In this document: one piece after another, positions 1 through 10,300 of the stretch | How the letters are laid out: the number at the start of each line of letters is the position of its first letter | How positions within the stretch are numbered: the stretch's first letter is position 1 | Origin: Ophiothrix spiculata | Lineage: Eukaryota; Echinodermata; Ophiuroidea; Amphilepidida; Ophiotrichidae | Direction: 5' to 3' (one strand) | DNA length: 32,635 nt | Assembly (NCBI GenBank): GCA_000969725.1 | Contig: JXSR01S035280.1 | Translations under genes and position numbers: made by a program | The notes under the pieces: model-generated | What the model saw: the letters and a program-made list of their open reading frames with translations, nothing else | Told to the model about the DNA's origin: nothing | Database searches by the model: none

Positions 1-85
1 GTCATTTTAAAGCTTAAAATATAATCTTTCAGATTTCATTTCGGGACCCTTAAGGTACCTTTTCCTTTCAATATGATGGGTCACA
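1..85. mobile_element. MITE family A, terminal fragment
   Basis: The segment ends in a GGTACC-containing terminal repeat followed by GGGTCACA. It matches the ends of the full copies at 13037-13467 and 25979-26417. The rest of the element lies outside the window. Confidence 0.75.
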
Positions 86-683
86 AATTAAAATCCATTG
101 TATGTCTTTGGGTCGATTTCGTTTTTTGGAGTCGAGATTACATGGAACGAGTTGATACGGTAGCGTCCCTGTTACTTGGTTGTAAATCCGATCCTGCTGC
201 TTATAATAAAATAGTGCACAAGCATGAATCGTATCAAATTTACAAATCACAAAAATGTCTGTGAAAAATAAAAATAAAAATTTACCCTTGAATGATTGGG
301 CAAAACAGAAAATATAAATGATCTGAAACGATTTCGAGAAAAGTAAATCCAGCTCAGGTCAGATTACTACCGCGGTTGGATACTATCGTTAGTCTTGAAA
401 TTGTTCGGCCCGGAAAATTTAAAAGACCGATCGGTGTGGATCTTCGCCGCTGCTTTTGCAATATGTGGCTGTTTTCATGTTTTTACCATCAGTGATCTGC
501 AAAAACTGTCAAACTTAAAGGTAGGAAACTGACCCTTCTTCTTTTTTTACTGTTCACCGCACCTCAACGCCCCTGGGGTGGGGTAAACCGAGTATTGTTG
601 TGGTGCGCAGTGATGTTGTTGTTGTCATTCACTCAAACATTGACATTGTCAAATGATCATGACAATGTTGATTGTTAATCAGT
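86..683. other. Upstream DNA with no gene or repeat recognised
   Basis: No coding pattern, RNA gene or inverted repeat was found. There are only short chance ORFs on both strands. Confidence 0.6.
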
Positions 684-934
684 CTGATAGACTCACCAGG
701 AATACACTGTATGCAGCGCCTCATGAAGGAGCATTCGCACAGGGGGACCCACGGCTTTACGTGACTGTCCGACCACGGAGCAAGTAGAGTAAAGTTTCTT
801 GCCTAAAAAGGCTAAGGCTAAGGAAACAAGGTCAAGGGACAAGGAGACGAAAACCGCCCGACCCGGGGCTCGAACCCACAATCCCTGTTACGAGACCTGT
901 GCTCTAACCGCTCGGCCACACTCCCCTCTAATAA
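684..934 (-). mobile_element. tRNA-derived SINE
   Basis: Read on the minus strand, the head is tRNA-like: the A box TGGCCGAGCGGTTAG is at 904-918 and the B box GGTTCGAGCCC at 866-876. A non-tRNA body extends down to about 690, containing AAAGCCGTGGGTCCCC. The 8-bp sequence TAATCAGT occurs at 676-683 and 935-942 and is a plausible target-site duplication. The 160-bp body after the B box makes this a SINE rather than a tRNA gene. I cannot assign it to a named family. Confidence 0.85.
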
Positions 935-1053
935 TAATCAGTGATATCACTGGCACTCCATTGCACTGGGCCCTGGGGGTAAAGCTCTTCCCATAAGTTA
1001 CACACAGCAACATTTCAGTAAACCTATAACGGAACCAAGGTTACTCCACTATA

Positions 1054-1669
1054 GTTGTTGGATTTAATTCGTGAACGCGTACTCAGAGCCTTGTGCGTAC
1101 ACGCTTGCTCGAGAAACACAAGCCAAAAAAACTTCGTTTTTGGCTTGAGGCAAACTGTGTATTACAGCCTATCACATAAAGGCCATTTGTGCATAAATTG
1201 AAAAATACAAACGGTACTTGAACAAACAGAAATGTTTTATTACATATTCATGAAAGGAATCTCTTTGAATTAAATTTATGAAAATCGCACTGTTCTGATC
1301 AGAGAAATCAAACGGAATGTTTCCTTTGTTTACATAGCAACGGTTTGTAAACATATCTTCAAACATCATTTTTTGTGTGACTAACAACTTCGGGAAGTAT
1401 TTATAATAGGTAAAGTTATTATAAATATCCTTTGTCATGTTTGTGGAGGGTTGCAGTTCGTATTTGATAGCTATGATCATTTTTGGGGATATTGGGTATG
1501 TGCATTTATGCGCAGGTTTTATTGCAGAGCTTGTTTCTGGCTGTGCCACAGCACAGCCAGATATTTCGGGTAAGTACACGCGAACTAAACAACCTTGAAA
1601 ATATACGCTCGCGTCAGGGATCACTGCGTACTTGCTATAATTACGCGTTCACGAATTAAATCAAACAAC
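1054..1669. mobile_element. 616-bp TIR element, family E1, full-length copy
   Basis: The terminal inverted repeats start GTTGTTGGATTTAATTCGTG on the left, with the near-identical inverted match ending at 1669. No transposase is visible. The interior is shared with the inverted copy around 3255-6580. A 150-codon minus-strand ORF inside is judged to be chance. Confidence 0.85.
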
Positions 1670-1704
1670 AATACTAGTCTATAGTCCTGGCACCATGACT
1701 TATA

Positions 1705-1843
1705 GTTGTTGGATTTAATTCGTGAACGCGTACTCAGAGCCTTGTGCATACACGCGAACTAAACAACCTTGAAATTATACGCTCGCGTCAGGGATTACTG
1801 CGTACTTGCTATAAATACGCGTTCACGAATTAAATCCAACAAC
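1705..1843. mobile_element. 139-bp MITE, internal deletion derivative of E1
   Basis: It consists of the first about 50 bp and last about 90 bp of the element at 1054-1669. The join lies at GTACACGC, which occurs at both 1097-1104 and 1574-1581 of the parent. Both TIRs are intact. Confidence 0.88.
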
Positions 1844-1849
1844 AATAGT

Positions 1850-3250
1850 CAAGTTAGTGTCAAGTCATGGAAAATGCTATGACATAGAATGTCATAGTAA
1901 AACAGCCATTTAAGCATATCTGTGCAGATCATCTTAGGACTAATCAGTGACAGTGTGCTTCTTGAGAGTCTTGTGCATCTCATGGTAGGTGATTCATCAA
2001 TATTTAGAATCAAAATGTGTGATTTTATGGCATAAACTTACCTTGTATGCTGTAACATTGGGTTTCCGAATTTGACAACCTCAACTTTGTTTACATCCAG
2101 AATTTGGGTAAATAAATTTCATCATTGGATTTAAATTAGTTTTGTAATGATTCTACACTATTTAAAGATGTTGTCTGTGTTGAGAGAATTTTTTTTTGGT
2201 TTTTAATTTCTGAATTATTTCATGTCAAAACTTAGAAAGCTTAAATAGGCATGTCCATCAAATTTTAAAACCTTTTAAACACATTTGGAATGTCTTTCAT
2301 TGGAAAGATCATAAAATTTCCTTTAAAATGAGGGGTCAACCGTAATCTATCGTTCACAAATAAGAAAGTTACAGCGAAAAATGTGTTGTTTGAAATGACA
2401 GAAAAAAGTTACCCTCTAGCATGACAATACTGTACTTGGACTTGGAGCCCAATTGGGTGATTTAAATTTTCAGAAAATTTTTAACTTTTGCTGTTTTTAG
2501 TTTTCTCACTCTAAATTGAACTATTATGCAAAATTGAATGTAAAATGGCACCTGAAAGTCTTTTTAGACAATTTAAAATCAATTTCTGGGCCAATTATAG
2601 CATTAAATGTTGCCAGTTTTGTCACCCAATTAAGCCACCCAAGCTTAATTGAAGAAAAACACAAAATTTGGTTGGAGCTTTTTCGTCGAGAGTTGTAATT
2701 TTTTTTCAAACGGCAATGTCACCATTGTATTAAGCTGATATTGAATGGCTACAATCCAACATTAGAGGCTAAGATCTCTGAAGGAAGTGTTGTTTTGAAA
2801 TGTTTTATTTCAAGTTTTTGCTGTTGAATTCGGAAGCATAAACTTTACAAAAAGTGACTCATATTTGCCCTCAAATTTCACTTTTTTAACTTTGACAATA
2901 CAGCAAACAAATAGAGTAGATAAGTAAATTACTTTATAAACTACAATAATCATGTGAAAGTAGTAACCTTAGTGATTGAAAAACTCAGAAATTTTGACTT
3001 GCATTGGCCATGTCACATTTGGGCTGTTATGAATGTAAAATTAGCTTGTGTACACACTTGCAAATGGATGCCAACTTTTTCAGAAAAAAGCACCCTCACC
3101 TGACTAGCCAATGGGGCTTCTTAGCTTAAACGGCAATATTTCTTGTAACTCTGGACACTTGGTCCTGAGTTACCATTATTGGAACTAACTCCACTACTGC
3201 ATTCATTTGTGTGGTAAACTGTTTGAATTTACTCTATTTCAAACTGTATG
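1850..3250. other. AT-rich intergenic DNA, nothing recognised
   Basis: No gene, RNA or repeat was identified. Short ORFs at 2516-2709 overlap on both strands and show no known motif. Confidence 0.6.
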
Positions 3251-3380
3251 TGCCTAGTAGTTCACAGTGGCAAACTTACCCGAAATATCTGGCAGTGGTA
3301 TTTGGTACCAGATTGCAGAGCTTGCTTCTGTCAGTGGTACTACCACTGCCAGAAGCAAGCTCTCCAATCAAACCTGGTGC

Positions 3381-3538
3381 AGGGCCAAAATAAGGTTTTG
3401 GGGCGGGCAGGCAATTTTGGCCAATTTAAAAAGGGCAATAAGGCATTAAATGTTAAAGCTGTATTCAGTTTTTTAGGGCTCCAAGGCAAATGGTAGGGGC
3501 ACCAACGGCAAATTGCCTTAGGTTATTTTGAGCCCTGT
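3381..3538. mobile_element. hAT-like MITE, inserted in the E1 copy
   Basis: It begins CAGGGCCAAAATAAGG and ends in the inverted match (TTATTTTGAGCCCTG). A longer relative lies at 18043-18353. The CAGGG ends resemble hAT termini, but no clean 8-bp target duplication was found. Confidence 0.75.
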
Positions 3539-4307
3539 AGCGCATAATACAGCTGTCAATTGTAATGACCCACCTATCACCCCCGGGGATGGTGCGTCAT
3601 TGTTAGGTCATTTACCATCAAAATAGTGACACAGGGTACAGTCATTTACTCATTTGGTGCGTCAAAACGTACCCTGTGGGGTGAGTCATTGTCGGTCACT
3701 TTACCTCAATGCATCAATCCTTATAACATTGTGTGCAGTGCCCTGAGGTGAGGCATTCACACAGGTTGTAGGTTTTTATTTAAACATCTTAATCCAGACT
3801 CAGCTCAAGATTGGGATTTTATAAACTCCTGTAAAAACAGTGTGTTCTGGAGATAAAATTGGCCATCGGAATGTTGATTATGATTCTGACAGTTGAAACT
3901 TGAGATTGTCATAATACTGATCTGTTTGTTGGGCAACTTTTATTAGATCTCCTCGTGCTCTAACTGAAATTTGTAACAATAAGCCCTGAGAATTCCAGTG
4001 TGATTTTCAGAGCTAATATTTCATAAGCACTCCATAACTAATAAGATCAGACTCTATAATGACTTTTTATTCCTTTCTTTGTGGTACATATTATATATGA
4101 AATCCTAATGATACCGATAAAACTTGCATCATGAGAACAGTCAGAATCCATAAATGGTGCGTCACAATTTCGACACAGGGGTCAGTCATTGTCGGCAAAT
4201 GTCCGTCATTGTATTGACCCACATGTGTTGTCATGGTATAGATAAATCTGACTCACGTCAAACAAGTGACTCACCATCCCCGGGGGTGATAGGTGGGTCA
4301 TTACAAT

Positions 4308-6179
4308 CTATCTATGTCGACCGCAGTCGGAAGCCATGATGAATTTTCTCCACCGCTGTCTGTCCAGCATGAGTTCGAGAAGTCCGTCCTGATCAATGCC
4401 AGCATCCTGTGCAAGAAGCACCGGGTAATCCAGACACTGGCTCCCCAAGCCGTCCAGCACAGCGAGCAGCAAAGCCCAGGCGGCGACCTCTCACTATTTC
4501 TGATAGTTTGGGTAAATCACCATATATTACCTCCCTGGTAGGATGATCTCTCCAGTTGAGGTTTTGAACCATCATTAATAGTCTGGCGTAGCACCCATCT
4601 AACCTGGCTTCAAGTCTTTCTGTCAGTGTCCACCCTTCTGAGCCATACAACAGAATACTTTCTACGGCTGCACGGAAGAAGCTGATCTTTAACAAGTCTG
4701 GTAGATTGGATTTCCAGAGAAGGCGCATTTTGTTACAAGCTTTCCATGCGAGGGCTTTTCGGACATGAAAATCCTTTTCCGACTCATCTACCCAAGAGCC
4801 CAGGTATTGAAAGTCTTGGACCTGGTCTAGTTGACTTCCCTCTATTGTGGACAGTGCAACATCAGTCTTGATGTTATATGCCATGAATTTGGTTTTTGAA
4901 GCATTCATCATAAGACCAACTGTTGCAGCAGCATCCTCAACTCTGGTCAGCAGTTCTTGAGCTTGTTGTAATGTGTCAGATAGCAAGGCAACGTCACCTG
5001 CGAAATCCAGGCCGGCAACGACCCCCGCAGGGAGCCCTCAACCTCCCCGAGGCGTTACTGCAAAGCCCAGCACGCCCCCATCCTCCCCGACTGCCACCCC
5101 CACCACACAATCCAGCACAATGACGAACAGGCACGGTGCCAAAGCATCGCCCCGCAGCACCCCTGCCAACATCTCGAAAGCCCCAGCCCCACCATCCGGC
5201 GACAACACAACTGCCCCCGTGCCGCCGCACATGGCACTGACCGCCTCGACGACGGCACCCGGAATCCCGCAAGCACCAAGAACCCTGAGCACCCCACCTC
5301 CGCGCACCGAATCAAAGGCCCCCCTGAAGTCCACGAAGGCGATGACACACCCAAGATTCCCGTCCCCGATTCCCTCCACAAGTCCCCGCAAGGCAAGGAC
5401 GTGGGAAGCAGCCGAGCGGCCAGCGCGAAACCCACCCCGGTCCGGTCCAAGCAGAGGCCCAACGTGAGGTCGAATGCGACCGAGCACCAAGTGGCCGAAG
5501 ACCCCCGCTGCCACGGAGGCCAAGCCGATGCCCCCACAACTAGACGCCCCGCCGAGACCACCCCTCCTAGGAATCGGCACCACTCCACCCAGGGACCACC
5601 CCCGTGGCCCCCCACCTCCAAGCAGCGTGCCACTGCAGACATCCAGCAGCATGTTGCCGAAACCACCAGACCCCCAAACCCCAGCAGGCACTTCATCAAG
5701 ACCAGAAGCCCCACCACTCGACTATCCTCCAAGCACAGCCCGAAGTCCCTCAGCTGCGAAAGCCCCTGTCCCAACTGGCAAAGCATTCTCATCGATGGCC
5801 CGGATCTCCCCACCTGGGCTGGCAGCCGAAGGCGGGGATCCCAGCAGGGCGGAAAAGCACTCCCTCCATCCCCCACAGCGTTCCGATGCGGTGCTGCCCC
5901 CAAGTCCACCCGATCCGGCCGCCACTCCGCCAGCCACATCATTCATCACCGCCCACGCCATCCCACTCTGGCTACTTTGAGAAGCTGATCTGATGGTACT
6001 TATTTTCTCTTGGAGATATTCCTCCTCAACACTGCTGTAAGCTTTGTCAAGATTCTGCTTTGCCTGATCAAACAGTTCTTTGTCACGTTCACTCTTTGAT
6101 TCTGTGAACTGCTTGTGAGCATCAGCAAGGTTCTTTCTGGCTCTGCTTACACGTGCATCCTCCCATGATACTTTCTTAC
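4308..6179 (-). pseudogene. Reverse transcriptase remnant of the LINE
   Basis: From 6179 downward there is a charged linker (ARKNLADAHKQFTESKSERD), then RT motifs: an FVDFRGAFDSV motif A, a GVLRGDALAPCLF motif B and a DFAGDVALLSD motif C. After these come the thumb region and a C-terminal segment ending MASDCGRHR before TAG at 4308-4310. Defects are TAG at 5722-5724, TGA at 5038-5040, and a frame change between about 4395 and 4490 (the frame ends at 4393, the C-terminus is in another frame). Motif A lacks its usual Lys, and motif C has Gly for the first catalytic Asp. The protein is inactive as it stands. Confidence 0.88.
5000..5950 (-). other. Hypermutated (A-depleted) block inside the LINE
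   Basis: Sense-strand A (plus-strand T) counts are 91 of 900 at 5041-5940, 151 of 480 at 4501-4980 and 69 of 180 at 6001-6180. Sense G is about 47% in 5041-5280. The RT frame stays largely readable through the block. A second, shorter A-poor patch may lie at about 4396-4495. Confidence 0.85.
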
Positions 6180-6580
6180 GTCATTACAAATGACAGCTGT
6201 ATAAATGAACATACCCAATATCCCAAAAAATGATCAGATTTATCAGATACGAACTGCAACACTCCACAAACACGACAAAGGATATTTATAATAAGTTTAC
6301 TTAACACTTTCCGAAGTTGTTAGTCACACAAAAATGATGTTTGAAGATATGTTTACAAACGGTAACTATGTAAACAAACGAAACAGTCCATTTGATTTCT
6401 CTGATCAGAACAGTGTGATTTTCATAAATTTAATTCAAAAAGGTTCCTTTCATGAATATGGAATAAAACATTTCTGTTTGTTCAAGTACCGTTTGCATTT
6501 TTCAATTTATGCACAAATGGCCTTTATGTGATAGGCTGTACTACACAGTTTGCCTCATTTGGCTTGTGTTTCTCGAGCAA

Positions 6581-7260
6581 TGGCAAACTTGAAAAGAACA
6601 GGCAAAACAGATATTCATTTATCAGAATTTTACGTTCAATGACGTTATCATTTTACATTATCGCCCTATTTCAAGTTTGCAACGATCTCTATACAAAACG
6701 TGATGTACCGTACTCTAGCCGTGAACACCAACAGCATGATGCAGCGAACCAGACTCAATACTCCAGTCCCCTTGGCTTGGCTTATTGGCGCTACAGCGCT
6801 TTTTTCACCCACAATCCTTATACTCAGGGCAGGCATCTGATCATGTGATGGACTTTAAACTTAAAGTCGTACTCCACCCCCCTCCCACCCCACAGTGTGT
6901 TGTGAACGGCGCAGAGTACAACTTGACAATACGCGAATGAGTAAAAAATCCGCGAAACGGGGAGCTTATTTTGAAGAATGACTTTTTTTTTGAAGGTATG
7001 TAACTAATTATTTTACGCTTGAAAAAGCTTGAATTGTATTCTAAATCATCAAGCATGTAAGGTTTTCAATAGGAACAGTGCTGTTGATGCCTAGAGGCAC
7101 ATGCGAGCCTATCACTACGCCACTGGAGATGTATAAAACTATGTACCGGTAATCTAAAAATTTAACTGTAGGACCAATTCAATTGTACTGTAACAATTTA
7201 TTTATTCTTTATTTTGAGTTATTGTCATTTGACATAAAAAAATGTTAACTTTAATGTTGC
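6581..7260. other. Probable 5' flank of the kinesin gene
   Basis: The promoter or first untranslated exon should lie here, given the start codon at 7273. No TATA box, CpG cluster or other core promoter element could be identified with confidence. Confidence 0.4.
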
Positions 7261-7272
7261 AGATATTACAAG

Positions 7273-7322
7273 ATGGCAGATAAAATTCATGTGGCTATTC
7301 GTGTTAGACCCCTTATCCACAG
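7273..7322 (+). CDS. CENP-E-like exon 1 (start codon, residues 1-17)
   Basis: The exon encodes [16 protein letters not shown] plus two bases of an Arg codon and ends at the donor GTAGGT. It is the first kinesin beta strand with the RVRP motif. The ATG has a strong start context (A at -3, G at +4), and an in-frame TAA lies at 7252-7254. An AG at 7261-7262 could be the acceptor of an exon that begins with a short 5' UTR, so a non-coding upstream exon is possible but not shown. Confidence 0.92.
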
Positions 7323-10300
7323 GTAGGTATCGTAAATTCACTAAATGTATGTACCTTGCTGTTCCTATTAATCGCCCAATTTTGCGACTGTACATGTCTA
7401 GGCAGAAGTGGACATCCGGGCGTTTTGTTTACATCCGGGACGTTTTGTCCAAATAGCACGGTGAAAACAACTTGCTGACTTCCCAAACAACTCAATTTAT
7501 GGAAAAAATGCCGGCTTGCGGAAACTTTGATTGATTTTAGCAAATTGTTTAAATATTTTGATTCAAAAATAATATAAATGAGATGTGTAGTATTCAAACC
7601 ACAACAAAATGACAAACAGCTCATCATTTCACAGATTTCCTTCTCGCTAAAAAAGAAAGAAAATTAAGGAATGCCTGGTTGAAGTATTGGTTGTTTTCAC
7701 CGCGCAGGAAGTCCAATGCGAGTTATTTTTAAATCTTATGTGCTGCGTATGACGTAGGTCTGCTCATTCCCATATGTACTGTATGTTAGGGCATTTCAAA
7801 GTTGAGGCCATAATCCCACACCCCTTGACCCAACCTGGACCAAACTTAGACCATGCATACTGCATAGTAATTGACTGTATTTTGATGGGGGTCTGGTCAA
7901 GGTCATCCATGGTGAAAAGTCAATCTGAGTTCCACAAAGTTGAGCTAAGATCATTCTAGGACATTTCAAGGTCATGATCATACATGTAACTCCTGAACCC
8001 TTCACCCACCTGGGCAAAACTTGGATCATGCATGGTAATTGACCCCTTATGTTTTTTGATGGGTGTCCCGTCAAGTTCATCCATTTTTAAAGGTCAATCT
8101 TAGGTCTATTCTTGGAATTTTCTGAAAAGTTGACCTAAGGTCATTTCAAGGTCACAGCCATAACTCCAGAACCCTTGATGCTACCTGGACCATACAATGT
8201 ACTTGGACCATGAATATAGCATTTTGCTCCCTGAGATTTTTAAGGGGGTCCATTCAGCCAGTGGGGCCTGCACATACATTTAGCACTGGGTACTCAGTTA
8301 GTTCTTTAAAAAAGATGCACTGCTTTGCATGAAAGTTCCTGTTTGATTTTATATTTAACCTAAACTTGGATTTTGTAATGATGAAATAGTAATGTAAAGA
8401 TGCCATTACAGTCTTGATTGCAGCGATGTAGCTTGCTTATTTTCACCACTACACTGAATGAAGAGGTCGAAATGAAATCAAAAGGCAAGTCGCTTCAATC
8501 AAAAGACTTGTAAAGAAGTTCCTCTTATAAGCTTACAATTTTGTTTCCTTGTGGAAGAAAATTATTTATTTTATTTCTACATGTAGGTCTCTTTTTTTGT
8601 TGAAACCTGAAATAAATAAATAAATAAATTTAATCTTGTAAGTACATGTTATACTATCAGTATTGTCTGAGAGCTGTATCAAAACATCTTGCGTTTTGTA
8701 ATTTCAAATATAAAAAGACTCACTAATCTACACATTTTTGTATCATTACAGGGAAGAAGATAGCAATGCAGGAATCTGCTGGAAAACCGAGTCGGAAACC
8801 ATTGTGCAGCAGGAAGAAGGGAAGATTAAAGGAAACGTCTATAAATTTGGTGTGTGCTTGTTTGATACAGGAGTATTTCAAATTTGGGTATTTTTAATGA
8901 ATTGATGTCCCTAAACAGCTTGATTTTGTATAAATTTTGCAATTTTGTGGTTGAAGGGTCAGAACCAATAATTATCCATTTTTTTAGTGCATCCTCTCTA
9001 CCAATCTCTCTTTGCCAATAATTTTCAACCAAAGAATTTTGAAAATATAGAGCAAAGTTAATTCATAAAAACCAAGAAAACAGTATACAAATATTGAATG
9101 CCTGAGAGCGCAATAGTACAAAATATATCATGAGGTCAAATTTTGACTTTTCTATTTCACGAGGCGTAGCCGAGTGAAATGGATCAGTCCAAATTTGACC
9201 GAATGATATATTTTGTATTATATAACTCATACAAAGATTCTAGTCATTTGATTGGTTGAAGGATGTTCATCAGTTTTTCCATTTTCAACTCTTCGACGAG
9301 AGTGCATTTTTTATTTTCTATTGCACTCGACCCGTGCAATGGAAAATAAAAAACACACTCTGTTTTGAATTTTGCTGATGTTTATCATTGTTTGGCCTTA
9401 GAAATGCATAAAATGGCAAGAATCTTTGTATGAGTTATATAAAACAAATAATGAATGTTTCAATTCGTGCAATGGAAAGAATATTCTCATTCGATGAAAG
9501 ATGAAATGTTCCATTTAACTCGGCTTCGCCTCGTTAAATGGAACATTTCATCTTTCATCGAATGAGAATATTCTTCCCATTGCACTCATAACATTCATTA
9601 TTTGTATACTGTACTATTGCAAGTGCATAGGCGCATTCAATATTTGTTTTATCATGATATCACACAGGTTTGTTTCATGCCGTGCAATGGAAAATAATTT
9701 TTGCATGGCTCAAATCACTGCAATCATGATATAATACCAATTGACCAGCAGGGCACTTTAGATGTACCTTGATGATAACATTGTACTTTGTAAGTAGTTT
9801 ACATTGTCTGTACATGTAGCGATTACATGTAGCCTCATGGAGTTGATTTTCTCTCAACTATAACCTTGTTTGCTATTATATACTTTTTCATCATCTTTTT
9901 TTTTAGATCGTGTGTTTGACATGACTGAAACAACGCAAGATGTATACGAAGAGATTGCTCAACCCATTGTGAAAGCAGCCATGACCGGCTATGACGGTAT
10001 GTTCATGTAGTCAACCAGTAATCAACTTCAGGGAATGTGATTTTCCAATGTCCAGATTTTTTTTCTGTGGACTTTTGAAAATTTGTGATCTGTATGAATA
10101 AGGTTTAGCCAATGTTTTTTTATTATAATTTTAAGTAATTCCGCCACTTGCTTCCCCCATTTTTTTTTTTTTTTTTTTTTGGGTGGGGGAGGTTGAGGCC
10201 TGTTTTGCTGAATAGTTTTCATGTTTCTGTACATATTCTATTTCAATACAAAGTTCTTGCTTGTTTATTATCTTACGATCTGTGTAAAGTCTTTGACACA

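Larger units (their letters stand above)
4307..6179 (-). mobile_element. 5'-truncated LINE carrying an A-to-G hypermutated block
   Basis: This is a non-LTR retrotransposon on the minus strand. One reading frame runs from 6179 down to 4393 with only two internal stops, and resembles a linker region followed by reverse transcriptase. The 10-bp target duplication GTCATTACAA flanks it (4297-4306 and 6180-6189). The 3' end has a short ATAGATAG tail, which many LINEs without poly(A) show. The endonuclease end is missing. The exact clade cannot be fixed; the C-terminal part looks like RTE or a related group. Confidence 0.9.
3547..6202. mobile_element. TIR element interrupted by a LINE near its right end
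   Basis: The left end ATACAGCTGTCAATTGTAAT (from 3547) pairs with the inverted right end at 6180-6202 with one mismatch. A longer TIR (3560-3594 against 4270-4306) contains CCACCTATCACCCCCGGGGA. Once the LINE and its duplicated target are removed, the element is about 770 bp. Flanks match E1 on both sides, with a 2-4 bp target duplication (ATAA or TA). No transposase is visible. Confidence 0.8.
3255..6580. mobile_element. Inverted copy of E1, split by nested insertions
   Basis: E1 sequence in reverse orientation appears in three pieces: about 3255-3380 (with ACTTACCCGAAATATCTGGC), 3539-3546 (GCGCATA) and about 6203-6580. The pieces follow E1 order (rc of 1600 down to 1110). They are separated by a hAT-like MITE (3381-3538) and a TIR element carrying a LINE (3547-6202). 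The outer TIRs are lost or too diverged to see. The left edge is approximate. Confidence 0.75.

Noticed and set aside
852..927. A functional tRNA gene on the minus strand.
   Set aside because: A and B boxes are present, but the sequence continues into a long non-tRNA body with a possible target duplication around the whole unit, as in a SINE.
1172..1624. A 150-codon minus-strand ORF in E1 whose last 65 codons stay open in the second copy (6334-6531, plus strand).
   Set aside because: The two 65-codon copies differ at about 12 bases, of which only one is silent. That is the opposite of protein-level constraint, so the shared ORF is most likely chance.
4973..5993. Long plus-strand ORFs rich in Pro, Ser and Ala (for example at 4973-5467, 5401-5988 and 5474-5980).
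   Set aside because: They are antisense shadows of the LINE reverse transcriptase. The extreme C content caused by the sense A-to-G changes removes T-containing stop codons from the plus strand.
7791..9646. CRISPR array or other prokaryotic feature suggested by repeated motifs.
   Set aside because: Repeat units are long and diverged or palindromic, and the window is clearly eukaryotic with spliced exons.
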